Origin: Bovifimicola sp964595785
Lineage (GTDB): Bacteria > Bacillota > Clostridia > Lachnospirales > Lachnospiraceae
NCBI GenBank assembly: GCA_964595785.1
Contig: CAZQRO010000032.1
Coordinates: 1-20,499 of the forward strand
Direction: 5' to 3'
Length of the DNA stretch: 20,499 nt
Numbering within the stretch: position 1 is the stretch's first letter; each line of letters opens with the position of its first letter. The notes below the pieces were generated by a model, which saw nothing but the letters and a program-made list of their open reading frames with translations, was not told where the DNA came from and searched no databases. Positions 13,066-20,499 of the stretch are shown here, in pieces. Made by a program: the position numbers and the translations under genes.

Positions 13066-14187
13066 ATGAATGATGAAAAGATAACTATTGAAGAAAATAT
13101 GGAAGAAAATATGGAAGAAAAGCAAAAAGAAAAGCAAAAAGAAAAACAAAAAGAAAAGCAAAAAGAAAAGCAACAGAAACCGAAAGAAAATAAAAAAGAA
13201 AAACTGAAAGAGAACAAAAAAGAAAATCAGAAAAAGAGAAATTATATAAAATTGAACTGGTTGATAATATGGGTAATTCTTTTATTAGCGGTGGAAATGT
13301 TTAACAGTTATGCGATTTATAGATTTGGCATGATTATTCCTATTGCAGTTGAGATGTTTATTACATCAAGTATATTAATTTACCTTATTTGCATGGAGAC
13401 TTCAAAGAGAATCTCAGAAATAATTGAAAAAAGAAACAATCAGTTTGAAACTTATATGAAATCACAAAAAGTAATATATTCTGTAAATAAAAGTATATTA
13501 GAAAAAATTGAAAATAAGTTTAATATGATGGAAGAATTAGTTAGTAAAGCAAAGGAAGAATTAATTAATAATGATAAGGCTATTGCAAAAACTATAATTA
13601 AAAGAAATAATGAGCAATTAGGTGAAATTAAATATGCAATAACCAATATAGAATTAAAACCACTCAAAGCTAATGAAGAAAAATATAATCCTTCATCAGA
13701 CATTGTAAATATGAGAGATAATATAGTTGATTCAATCAATAATCTTTCAAATGAATTTACAGGTGTTAAAGAAATTCTAAATGACAATCTTAAAGTAATT
13801 TCAGAACGTCAGAACAATATATTAAACAAACTAGAAAATATAACGGTTAGCAATATGACAGTAGTCTCTAATAAGGAAGAAGAAATTGAACAGAGTTATG
13901 AAATAGCAGAAGAACAAATAGCAGACAGTGTAGCAGCAGACAGTGTAGCAGCAGAAGAGTTAGTAACAGAAGAACAGGTAACAGAAGAACAGGTAACAGA
14001 AGAACAGGTAACAGAAGAAATAAACAGTTTATCAGATGAAGCAGCAGATAATAAAGATTTATACGATTTAGACGTTATAGAGAAAGAGGTTCCTGAGATT
14101 GATATTCCGGAAATCGATTTATATGATCCAAACAAGCAGCTTAGTGCTGACGAAATCGCGGCATTATTTGCAAATATAGGCAATTAG
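13066..14187 (+). CDS. Coiled-coil membrane protein with tandem repeats, unknown function
   Basis: A 373-residue protein. Residues 1-60 are extremely Lys/Glu/Gln-rich with repeated QKEK units (12-bp DNA repeat near 13116-13171). Two hydrophobic segments follow (about 64-83 and 90-114), then a long coiled coil (about 115-275). Next comes an acidic stretch of five-residue repeats (ADSVA, TEEQV; 15-bp DNA units at 13921-14019). The protein ends in LSADEIAALFANIGN. With both termini likely cytoplasmic, it could be a membrane-tethered scaffold. The last motif resembles the LSQxEIDALL peptide of FliM that binds CheY-P, but no other flagellar or chemotaxis sign is present. AAGGAG 9 nt before ATG 13066 fixes the start. 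I do not recognise a characterised homologue. Confidence 0.75.
   Translation: MNDEKITIEENMEENMEEKQKEKQKEKQKEKQKEKQQKPKENKKEKLKENKKENQKKRNYIKLNWLIIWVILLLAVEMFNSYAIYRFGMIIPIAVEMFITSSILIYLICMETSKRISEIIEKRNNQFETYMKSQKVIYSVNKSILEKIENKFNMMEELVSKAKEELINNDKAIAKTIIKRNNEQLGEIKYAITNIELKPLKANEEKYNPSSDIVNMRDNIVDSINNLSNEFTGVKEILNDNLKVISERQNNILNKLENITVSNMTVVSNKEEEIEQSYEIAEEQIADSVAADSVAAEELVTEEQVTEEQVTEEQVTEEINSLSDEAADNKDLYDLDVIEKEVPEIDIPEIDLYDPNKQLSADEIAALFANIGN
13116..13171. repeat. 12-bp tandem repeat encoding QKEK
   Basis: Between four and five copies of a 12-bp unit (GAAAAGCAAAAA with one variant base) lie in the 5' part of the coiled-coil gene and encode repeated QKEK. Such perfect short repeats are prone to copy-number change; each gain or loss would keep the reading frame. 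Confidence 0.8.
13921..14019. repeat. 15-bp tandem repeats encoding ADSVA and TEEQV pentads
   Basis: Two identical copies of GCAGACAGTGTAGCA (13921-13935, 13936-13950), a diverged unit, then three identical copies of GTAACAGAAGAACAG (13963-14007) and a partial copy. All share a 15-bp, five-codon period, so the region probably grew by slippage from one ancestral unit. Confidence 0.85.
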
Positions 14188-14232
14188 AATAATATATAAA
14201 ATATATAGTGGAAAGGCATGGAAGAAAAGATA

Positions 14233-15180
14233 ATGAATTATATAGTATTAGATTTAGAATGGAATCAATCCATGCGCTCAGATACAGAAAGTACATTATT
14301 ATTTGAAATTATTGAAATTGGTGCAGTAAAACTAAATGAGAATTTCGAAAAAAAGGGAACATACCAAAAATTAATTAAGCCTGAAGTATTTAAAAAAATC
14401 CATCCAATAATAAGTAATATAACAAGTCTGCATGACAGAGATTTTGAATATGAAAAAGGATTTAAATATGTGATAAAGGAATTTTTAAGATGGTGTGGAG
14501 AAGATTATATCTTATGCACTTATGGAAGTCAGGATTTGTATGAATTGCAATGTAATATGAAATATCATAATATAGAGATGCCATGGAGTTATCCTCTTAA
14601 GTATATTGATGTTCAGAAGATTTTTAGTGTTCAACATGAGGAAGAAACTGAACAGATGTCTTTAGAAAGAACAGTTAAGTATCTTGATATTAAACAGAAA
14701 AATGTATATCACAGAGCATTGGGCGATGCAATATATACAGCAGAAGTTCTGGCAAAATTAGATTCAGCAGATATTTTAAAATATATGTCACTTGATCATT
14801 ATAATCTTCCATTATCAAATAAAGAAGCTAAAGAATGTGAATTAGGAACACATAATGAATATCTTACAAAAGAGTTTGACAGTAAAGACAGTTTGCTAAA
14901 ATATCCGGATTTGTATATTACCAAATGTCCAATATGCAGAAAGAAATGCAGAAAAAAACTCAGATGGTTTTCAGATGGTTCTAAATATCTATGTGTTGCA
15001 AAATGTGAAGAGCATGGTCTAATTGAAGGAATTATTAATATTAAGAAAGTTTATGATAAGGATAGATATTATGGAATAAGAAAAGTTTCCACTATAGATG
15101 AAAATAAATATCAGTATATTGCAAAGAGAAAAGAAACTATTTGCGAAAAGAGAAGAATGAAGAGAAAGGGAACAGTGTAG
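14233..15180 (+). CDS. DEDDh-type 3'-5' exonuclease with C-terminal Cys cluster
   Basis: A 315-residue nuclease of the RNase T / DnaQ superfamily. ExoI motif MNYIVLDLEWNQ holds the catalytic Asp and Glu (residues 7 and 9). ExoII is around YGSQDLYELQCNMKYH. ExoIII HRALGDAIYTAEV supplies His (about 160) and Asp (about 165), so it should be active on DNA or RNA ends. After about residue 230 a C-terminal module has a possible zinc site (CPICRKKC and, after a gap, CVAKCEEHG). Start: an in-frame ATG at 14218 is only 1 nt from GAAAGG and too close. ATG 14233 lies 8 nt after GGAAG and begins exactly at the conserved MNYIVLDLEW, so I prefer it. Exact substrate unknown; KapD-like proteins are the nearest type I can name. 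Confidence 0.85.
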   Translation: MNYIVLDLEWNQSMRSDTESTLLFEIIEIGAVKLNENFEKKGTYQKLIKPEVFKKIHPIISNITSLHDRDFEYEKGFKYVIKEFLRWCGEDYILCTYGSQDLYELQCNMKYHNIEMPWSYPLKYIDVQKIFSVQHEEETEQMSLERTVKYLDIKQKNVYHRALGDAIYTAEVLAKLDSADILKYMSLDHYNLPLSNKEAKECELGTHNEYLTKEFDSKDSLLKYPDLYITKCPICRKKCRKKLRWFSDGSKYLCVAKCEEHGLIEGIINIKKVYDKDRYYGIRKVSTIDENKYQYIAKRKETICEKRRMKRKGTV

Positions 15181-15248
15181 ATTTAATAGTGGATTAATAT
15201 TGATTTTTATGACAAAATATATATTATTTGTAAGGATTGAAATTAATT

Positions 15249-15296
15249 AAATAAGAAAAAGTACAAGTTATCAAGACTTGTACTTTTTTCTTATTT
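15249..15296. terminator. Bidirectional terminator between convergent genes
   Basis: A core stem AAAAAGTACAAG (15256-15267) pairs with CTTGTACTTTTT (15277-15288), and symmetry continues outward to AAATAAG/CTTATTT. A-run and T-run flank the stem, so it can stop the exonuclease transcript on the plus strand and the recombinase-like gene on the minus strand. Confidence 0.85.
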
Positions 15297-15304
15297 AATA
15301 GTTT

Positions 15305-16048
15305 CTATTCAGAGGCTGATTGTTTATAATTTTCAATCAAACCATCTAATTCTTCAAGGAAACAATCTACACAGCCATAGAATGCATCATTATTAGTAGG
15401 GTCATCAAAACGTTCACGTATAGATGTAAGTTCATCAATTGCGGATGTAAGGCGTTTGCGCCCTGCATCGTTCAAATATAAAAGATATCTGCTTCGTTCA
15501 TTTTCTTCAGCAGTAGTCTTTCTTAGAATAACCTGTACATTTGGCTTTTCACCAATATAGCGATAAGTAATTGCAGGTGAAGCATGATTAAATAAATGCT
15601 GTAAATATGTTATATCATTAGTAGACTTATAATATCTCCATGCAAATGTCTTACGCATAGTCTGCGCACCAATGGTTGATAAACCAACGGTTTTGCCGGC
15701 TGATTTAAATACTCTGTATGCCTGTTCGCGTGAAAGTGGAGCAGATGCATTGGAATGTCCAAGGATTAAGTATGCATCTGGTTTTTTACCATTCACATAA
15801 TCGCTAATTATTTCCTGTAAAGTTTCAGGAATGTCAAAGGTTGTTACAATTTGTCTGGCACCTATTTCAACAGAAATTGTCTTTTTCTTATATACATCTT
15901 TATTTTTCAAGACCAGTATGTCCTGAAGGAGCATTCCTGTTCCAAGACCAATTTCAAACATAATATAGTATTTGTCATCAACCTTTCTTAGTGCCTGTTT
16001 AAATCTTTCAAGTGTTTCATCATCTTTAATTGGAGATACCCATCCCAT
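15305..16048 (-). CDS. Tyrosine-recombinase-like protein with degenerate catalytic site
   Basis: A 247-residue protein that matches the catalytic domain of phage-integrase-type tyrosine recombinases, with no N-terminal core-binding domain. The usual GTGLRISELL region reads GTGMLLQDILVL, so the first catalytic Arg is Leu. The H-x-x-R motif reads GAQTMRKTFAWRYY, so His is Gln while Arg is kept. The LxNH and Tyr motif is kept (LFNHASPAITYRYIG). The usual catalytic Lys hairpin reads GARQIVTTF and lacks an obvious Lys. About 65 residues after it (from ERSRYLLYLNDAG) form an added helical tail. AGAGGT 8 nt upstream supports ATG 16048. Likely a domesticated DNA-binding protein rather than an active integrase; no attachment sites or element genes are seen around it. 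Confidence 0.8.
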   Translation of the reverse strand: MGWVSPIKDDETLERFKQALRKVDDKYYIMFEIGLGTGMLLQDILVLKNKDVYKKKTISVEIGARQIVTTFDIPETLQEIISDYVNGKKPDAYLILGHSNASAPLSREQAYRVFKSAGKTVGLSTIGAQTMRKTFAWRYYKSTNDITYLQHLFNHASPAITYRYIGEKPNVQVILRKTTAEENERSRYLLYLNDAGRKRLTSAIDELTSIRERFDDPTNNDAFYGCVDCFLEELDGLIENYKQSASE

Positions 16049-16065
16049 AATTTTACCTCTTTTCT

Positions 16066-16107
16066 ACGCTGTAAAAAATTTGATATACCAGAATAAATAA
16101 ACAGCGT
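16066..16107. repeat. Inverted repeat upstream of the recombinase-like gene
   Basis: Perfect 7-bp arms ACGCTGT (16066-16072) and ACAGCGT (16101-16107), 28 bp apart, lie between the carboxypeptidase 3' end and the recombinase-like start on the minus strand. The arms are GC-richer than their surroundings. No T-run follows on either strand, so a terminator is unlikely; an operator or binding site is possible. Confidence 0.4.
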
Positions 16108-16139
16108 TATTAATATTCTGAATTACTAAATATATATAA

Positions 16140-17624
16140 TTAATGTATATTTCTCTTATGTGCGGCACGTCGGCGTTTTCTAAGACGACGCCTGCGCTTG
16201 CGGTTAAAGTTCTGAATAGCTTTTGTATATTTTATAATTAGAATAATCGCAATGATTATTACAATTACTGCTAATAATATCCAGACATTAATATTAATAG
16301 AATCACTTTTCTTCTTGTTGTCAGAAGAATTTTCCTTAGTTGGGCCAAATGAAAAAGATTCTTCGTTAGAATTAAATACAAGAGAAGTTCCGCCTACATT
16401 TACATTATTGTAATAATAGTTTATACGGGCTATTTTATTATCATTTTGCTCAGATGGTTCTGAAAAATCAAGTTCTGATTTGCAATCAGCAAGAGAAACA
16501 CCATTTGGGAGAATAACGTCACCATCTGTACTTAATTCAATAAGAGGAGTGTTTGTACCAAATACTGTATCAAGATTACTATAACTGGTTGTATTGTTAA
16601 ATGAAAAGTTAGTCTCGTTTTTAGATATATTAGATAATGAGAAATTATTAAAACCATAATCTAATAAAAGTTTTGTATCATTATAAACATTTGCACCATT
16701 TGATCTCATTACAACACAGATAAGTGTCATACCATTTCGTTTTGCAAAAGTAACAAGTGTAGTACCTGACTGGTCAACATATCCGGTTTTACCACCGAGA
16801 ATACCTTCGTAGTATACCGGATTATTTGGAAACATCATCTGATGACGATTAGCAATGGTAAGTGTCTCACTCTGTTTGTTTGTTGCGGGAATAGTGTATG
16901 TTGTATTAGATTCAATTTTAAGAAAATCATCGTTCTGTGCAGCAGCTCTGGTAATCATCGCCATATCATAGCAGGTGGTGTAATGGTCTTCCTGAAAAAG
17001 TCCATGTGGATTAGCAAAATGGCTGTCTAAAGCTCCGGCTTCTTTGGCACGTTCATTCATCATATCAGCAAAAACAGAAATGGCAATTTTGGACTCATCA
17101 TATTCTTCATTAGATGCCTTAAGTTCTGCAATTCTATTATTATATGTATCTGTTCTTCGTGCTACATATTCTGCAACGGCATTGGCAACTTCATTAGCAG
17201 ATTTAAGCATAACGGCATAGAGAGAATCCTTAAGGGAAAGAAGTTCACCTTCCTGTCTTGCAATGTGGGCGTCACCGGCTTCTAAAGAATATATATCATA
17301 GTGATAATATTCAACCATGTCTGACATATTACCATTTTCTAATGCAATTAATGTCGTAAGAATCTTGGTAATACTTGCAGGATACATTTTCTGATGGCAG
17401 TTTTTATCATAAAGGACTGTTCCGGTAGAAGCATCAATCAGAACTCCAGTTTCAGCAAAAATATCAGGAGATGCAGGCCAGGCTTGTTCACCATCGGCAT
17501 AGGCTATTGTTTGAAAATTGTGGATAAATAATGTAAAAACTAAAGTTAATGTGAGTAAAAAGCAAAATAATTTATTGAAAAAAAGCGAAACGTTATTATA
17601 TCTGTTATTAATATTCATTTTCAT
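16140..17624 (-). CDS. D-alanyl-D-alanine carboxypeptidase (low-molecular-weight PBP)
   Basis: A serine carboxypeptidase of the DacA/DacF type that trims the terminal D-Ala of peptidoglycan stem peptides outside the membrane. The 494-residue product has a signal peptide (hydrophobic about 14-35, cleavage likely after AYA near 43). The active-site motifs are S-I-T-K (84-87), S-A-N (142-144) and K-T-G (279-281), in the expected order. The C-terminus differs from E. coli PBP5: a Ser/Asn/Glu-rich linker leads to a true transmembrane segment (about 447-470) and a highly basic tail (RKRRRRLRKRRR). GAAAGG lies 12 nt before ATG 17624; ATG 17618 is an alternative start. It has its own promoter and follows the V-ATPase genes on the same strand. 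Confidence 0.95.
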   Translation of the reverse strand: MKMNINNRYNNVSLFFNKLFCFLLTLTLVFTLFIHNFQTIAYADGEQAWPASPDIFAETGVLIDASTGTVLYDKNCHQKMYPASITKILTTLIALENGNMSDMVEYYHYDIYSLEAGDAHIARQEGELLSLKDSLYAVMLKSANEVANAVAEYVARRTDTYNNRIAELKASNEEYDESKIAISVFADMMNERAKEAGALDSHFANPHGLFQEDHYTTCYDMAMITRAAAQNDDFLKIESNTTYTIPATNKQSETLTIANRHQMMFPNNPVYYEGILGGKTGYVDQSGTTLVTFAKRNGMTLICVVMRSNGANVYNDTKLLLDYGFNNFSLSNISKNETNFSFNNTTSYSNLDTVFGTNTPLIELSTDGDVILPNGVSLADCKSELDFSEPSEQNDNKIARINYYYNNVNVGGTSLVFNSNEESFSFGPTKENSSDNKKKSDSININVWILLAVIVIIIAIILIIKYTKAIQNFNRKRRRRLRKRRRAAHKRNIH

Positions 17625-17657
17625 TAAAAATATCGACCTTTCATAATACTATGCAAC

Positions 17658-17686
17658 ATTATACACCTAAGACAAAAAAAACGCAA
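17658..17686 (-). promoter_or_regulatory. Probable promoter of the carboxypeptidase gene
   Basis: On the minus strand a perfect TATAAT (17663-17658) is preceded after 17 bp by TTGCGT (17686-17681), a weak -35. The -35 overlaps the 3' arm of the upstream terminator. Confidence 0.5.
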
Positions 17687-17705
17687 CTAATTAATGTTAC
17701 GTTTT
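17673..17705 (-). terminator. Intrinsic terminator downstream of the V-ATPase genes
   Basis: Read on the minus strand, AAAACGTAAC pairs with GTTGCGTTTT (10 bp, one U-G) around an 8-nt loop, and eight Ts follow. It lies about 215 nt after the subunit D stop codon. The stretch 17706-17918 between them is AT-rich and holds nothing else I can name. Confidence 0.8.
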
Positions 17706-17918
17706 AATTATAAAAATAATTAAGTGATATAAATAATCAGGCTATACAAGAATACTTTTAGCAGGTTGAGTTAGCAGAAAAGATTATTTAAAAATATATT
17801 CGAAAGTTTAATAAAAGATTCTCCTTGCGGTGTTACAATAATAAGATTTTCTAAGTATCTAATTCTAAATATTTTAAAAATAACGCAACCGCACCATATT
17901 CGTCTTAAAGCAGTTTTA

Positions 17919-18542
17919 TTATTTGGCAGAATTCATACGTTTAATAACTTTCAAACGCGTAAATTCTTCACGTTCTTTTTCTTCAAGTGCATTTGTTATT
18001 GAAGTAGTTAATTCCTGATATGCAGGAATTGTAATATTCTGAAGGGCATTAGCCCTTTTCTGAGTTTTCTTGATATTATGTGCCAGGCGATATGCAGAAT
18101 TTTCTACCATGGATAATTCAATAGTAAGCTCTTTTACTTTTTCAAAGCCTAATTTAGCTTCGTCGAGAGATTCTCTGGTACTGTAAAATGCATATGACGG
18201 AGCATTTTTTCTGTCTTTGTCATATGCAACAAGGGGAATTTCAGTACCCATAATACTTCGTGATTTAATATGAAGTGAAGCTTCGATAGGAATTGCATAG
18301 GCAAAAGCTGCTACTTCGTTAATGCCCATCTCTATATTTGCTTTTTGTAAGGCTTTATAAGCCTCTGTATATGTGGAATCAATCTTACTCTGGATATCCT
18401 CTGCTTTTGAAATAAGTTCCATAAGTTCACGAATAAGAATATTACGTTTCTTATCCATTAATTCGTAACCCTGTTTAGCAAGAGCAAGAGAATTCTTGGC
18501 AAGAATCAGATTACCTTTTGTAGGAAATGTATTAGGATTCAT
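17919..18542 (-). CDS. V-type ATP synthase subunit D
   Basis: Subunit D forms the central rotor shaft of the V/A-type ATPase. The 207-residue product has the family start PTKGNLILAKNSLALAKQGYELMDKKRNILIRELM, long helices throughout and the conserved NAYRLAHNIKKTQKRANALQN-like region near the C-terminus, in full-length form. GGGAGGG lies 5 nt before ATG 18542. It follows subunit B by 26 nt in the A-B-D order usual for Firmicute V-type ATPases. Confidence 0.96.
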   Translation of the reverse strand: MNPNTFPTKGNLILAKNSLALAKQGYELMDKKRNILIRELMELISKAEDIQSKIDSTYTEAYKALQKANIEMGINEVAAFAYAIPIEASLHIKSRSIMGTEIPLVAYDKDRKNAPSYAFYSTRESLDEAKLGFEKVKELTIELSMVENSAYRLAHNIKKTQKRANALQNITIPAYQELTTSITNALEEKEREEFTRLKVIKRMNSAK

Positions 18543-18568
18543 ATTATCCCTCCCTGATGGACATTTTT

Positions 18569-19966
18569 TTAGTCTGCTTTTTCAACCGTATAATTATCAT
18601 AGTATTTATCAAGAATCTTAGTATCAATTCTATCAAGTTCTTCCTTAGGAAGCATATGGAGTAATCGCCAGCCAAGGTCAAGAGTAGTTATGATATTTCT
18701 GTTTTCGTAATCTTTTTGACCAACAAATTCATGCTCAAATGCATTACCAAAAGCAAGGTATTTTTTATCGGTGTCTGAAAGTTCATCTTCACCAATAACA
18801 GATGCAAGCGCTCTTGCTTCACCAACTTTTGCATAAGAAGAGAATAATTGGTTAGCTACTGCCTGATGGTCATCTCTTGTAAATCCTTCGCCGATACCGT
18901 CTTTCATAAGTCGTGAAAGTGAGGGCAATACATTGATAGGAGGGTAGATAGACTGACCATGAAGTACACGGTCAAGAACAATCTGTCCTTCGGTAATATA
19001 TCCTGTCAGGTCAGGAATCGGATGTGTAATATCATCATTAGGCATTGTCAGTATAGGAATCTGTGTAACAGAACCTTTACTGTCATTAGTAATACCTGCA
19101 CGCTCATATATCGTTGCAAGTTCGCTGTATAAATATCCCGGATAACCTTTACGTGAAGGAATCTCTCCCTTTGATGATGACACCTCACGCATAGCCTCTG
19201 CAAAGGAGGTCATATCTGTAAGAATAACCAGAACATGCTTACCTTCATCAAATGCAAGATACTCTGCAGCAGTTAAAGCCACCTTAGGAGTAATAAGTCT
19301 TTCTACGACAGGGTCATTTGCAAGGTTAAGAAACATTACAACGTGGTCAGAGACACCGCTTTCATCAAAAGTTTTTCTGAAATATTCTGCAACATCATGT
19401 TTAACGCCCATTGCTGCAAATATTACTACAAGTTCTTCGTCAGAATCATCACCTAGTGAAGCCTGCTTAACAATCTGGGCGGCAAGCTCATTATGTGGAA
19501 GTCCGTTTCCGGAGAAAATAGGAAGTTTCTGACCACGGATAAGAGTGGTCAGTCCATCAATTGCTGAAATACCTGTTCTGATATAGTTACGTGGATATTC
19601 ACGAGTAACAGGATTAAGCGGTTTACCATTTACGTCACGCTTCAAGTCTGATAGGATTGGTCCCATTCCGTCAATCGGTCTACCGATGCCGTTAAAAGTT
19701 CTTCCAAGTAAATCAAGTGAAAGAGGGAACATAAGCGGGTGGCCGGTGAGTTTAGTATGGGTATTTAAGAGGGACATATTTTCTGAACCTTCAAATACCT
19801 GAATAATAGCCTTATCCTCATATATTTCAATAATTCTTCCAAGTTTCTTATGTGGGTCATTATCTAAAGTAAGTTCTACAATTTCATCGTATGCGGCATT
19901 AGAAACACCTTCCAGTGCAACAAGCGGGCCTTTTATTTCGCTGAGTCCTAAATATTCAATAGCCAT
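18569..19966 (-). CDS. V-type ATP synthase subunit B
   Basis: Subunit B is the non-catalytic nucleotide-binding partner of subunit A in the A3B3 head. The 465-residue product is full length. It carries the family blocks GRTFNGIGRPIDG and NPVTREYPRNYIRTGISAIDG, and PIFSGNGLPHNELAAQI in place of a P-loop, which marks it as B rather than A. Further blocks are SFAEAMREVSSSKGEIPSRKGYPGYLYSELA and PILTMPNDDITHPIPDLTGYITEGQI. GGAGG 8 nt before ATG 19966 overlaps the end of subunit A, with 13 nt between the stop and start. Translational coupling with A is likely. Confidence 0.98.
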   Translation of the reverse strand: MAIEYLGLSEIKGPLVALEGVSNAAYDEIVELTLDNDPHKKLGRIIEIYEDKAIIQVFEGSENMSLLNTHTKLTGHPLMFPLSLDLLGRTFNGIGRPIDGMGPILSDLKRDVNGKPLNPVTREYPRNYIRTGISAIDGLTTLIRGQKLPIFSGNGLPHNELAAQIVKQASLGDDSDEELVVIFAAMGVKHDVAEYFRKTFDESGVSDHVVMFLNLANDPVVERLITPKVALTAAEYLAFDEGKHVLVILTDMTSFAEAMREVSSSKGEIPSRKGYPGYLYSELATIYERAGITNDSKGSVTQIPILTMPNDDITHPIPDLTGYITEGQIVLDRVLHGQSIYPPINVLPSLSRLMKDGIGEGFTRDDHQAVANQLFSSYAKVGEARALASVIGEDELSDTDKKYLAFGNAFEHEFVGQKDYENRNIITTLDLGWRLLHMLPKEELDRIDTKILDKYYDNYTVEKAD

Positions 19967-19979
19967 TTTCTAATACCTC

Positions 19980-20499
19980 CTATCCATTCTTTCTCATTAT
20001 TTCTTCATAAAATGCATCAATATCTTTCTTATAGTCATCAAATAATTCCAAGTGGTCGTTTGGAACGTCATATTTAATGGCAATCACTTTTTCAAATATA
20101 TTGTTTTCTTTCAAAACACTCATCGGCATACCAATACCTATAAGAGCACGAGCCTTATTATTGAGGTATAGGATAGTTCTCATCATAAGATTCTGTTTCT
20201 CTAATGATACACAGGTATCATCTTGGTGAAAAGCATTTTGCTGTAAAAATCCAAGACGGATAACACGAGCAATTTCCAATGTAAGTTTCTGGTCATCAGG
20301 AAGAACATCACTGCCAATAAGTTTCACTATTTCGATAAGACTGCTTTCCTGATTCAGAATTGCTAAAAGTTCATTTCTGTTAGAAACAAAGTCATTAGCA
20401 ACATTTTCATTATACCATGGTGCAAGGTCTAATAAATATTCAGAATAACTTGTAAGCCAGTGAATAGCAGGAAAATGTCTTGCGTAAGCAAGGGATTTA
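19980..20499 (-). CDS. V-type ATP synthase subunit A, C-terminal part (5' end outside window)
   Basis: Subunit A is the catalytic ATPase subunit. Only the last 172 or so residues are visible. Reading from the right edge gives SLAYARHFPAIHWLTSYSEYLLDL, the typical C-terminal domain start, then DQKLTLEIARVIRLGFLQQNAFHQDDTCVSLEKQ and a helical end. A GTG at 20327 could look like a start, but the frame is open beyond it to the window edge with family-like sequence, so this is a truncated view of a longer gene. It ends at TAG 19980-19982, just before subunit B. Confidence 0.95.
   Translation of the reverse strand, partial: KSLAYARHFPAIHWLTSYSEYLLDLAPWYNENVANDFVSNRNELLAILNQESSLIEIVKLIGSDVLPDDQKLTLEIARVIRLGFLQQNAFHQDDTCVSLEKQNLMMRTILYLNNKARALIGIGMPMSVLKENNIFEKVIAIKYDVPNDHLELFDDYKKDIDAFYEEIMRKNG

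Noticed and set aside
13035..13217. Phe/Ser-rich minus-strand open frames opposite the QKEK repeats
   Set aside because: Low-complexity shadow of the Lys/Glu-rich repeat region on the plus strand.
12857..16048. tRNA-Arg and a nearby integrase-like gene as the ends of an integrated element
   Set aside because: No second copy of the tRNA 3' end is seen, the genes between are a coiled-coil protein and an exonuclease with composition like the rest of the window, and the recombinase has lost catalytic residues.
17826..17893. Stem TGCGGT/ACCGCA in the gap after V-ATPase subunit D
   Set aside because: Only 6 bp with a loop of more than 50 nt and no T tract; weak compared with the terminator at 17673-17705.
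20325..20327. GTG as a real start of a short 115-residue protein
   Set aside because: The frame is open upstream to the window edge with clear V-ATPase subunit A sequence, so this is an internal codon.
1..20499. CRISPR arrays, insertion sequences, rRNA genes
   Set aside because: No repeat-spacer pattern, transposase motif, terminal inverted repeats of an element, or rRNA sequence was seen on either strand.

Overview
The window is an oriC-proximal stretch of an AT-rich Firmicute chromosome, most likely a Lachnospiraceae relative. Reasons: the divergent dnaA / rpmH-rnpA-yidD-yidC-jag-mnmE-mnmG-rsmG-parA-parB order is the classic Firmicute origin arrangement. The protein sequences, the DUF4446 and DUF3881-like neighbours and the V-type ATPase also fit that family. 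Species cannot be named from the sequence alone.

Layout. Positions 1-257 hold the 5' part of dnaA on the minus strand. Positions 258-997 are a gene-free, very AT-rich origin segment with five perfect DnaA boxes in two clusters, a likely dnaA promoter and a strong rpmH promoter. From 998 to 12822 all genes run on the plus strand: rpmH, rnpA, yidD, yidC, jag/khpB, mnmE, mnmG, rsmG, a DegS-like ATPase-domain protein, parA, parB, a DUF4446 protein and a DUF3881-like protein. tRNA-Arg(CCU) follows at 12857, then a coiled-coil membrane protein of unknown function and a DEDDh exonuclease. A bidirectional terminator near 15270 separates these from a minus-strand set: a tyrosine-recombinase-like protein with degenerate catalytic residues, a D-Ala-D-Ala carboxypeptidase, and V-type ATPase subunits D, B and A (A runs off the right edge).

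How it works together. The left half couples replication initiation (dnaA, DnaA boxes) with origin segregation (parA, parB and two perfect parS sites, one inside the DegS-like gene and one in the parA leader). It also carries ribosome and tRNA biogenesis (rpmH, rnpA, mnmE, mnmG, rsmG) and membrane-protein insertion (yidC, yidD, jag).

Most unusual observations. (1) rsmG, parA and parB each have a strong Shine-Dalgarno too far upstream (27, 45 and 27 nt), and in each case a 7-8 bp perfect inverted repeat begins at or within one base of the SD and would fold out the excess, leaving 6-10 nt to the start codon. (2) The segment between the DegS-like gene and parA can fold into a closed multibranched structure, followed by a 32-bp perfect palindrome that is both a parS site and a plausible intrinsic terminator. 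(3) The recombinase-like gene has lost three of its expected catalytic residues and gained a helical tail, which suggests a domesticated DNA-binding protein. All of these are inferences from reading the sequence; no searches or folding programs were run.
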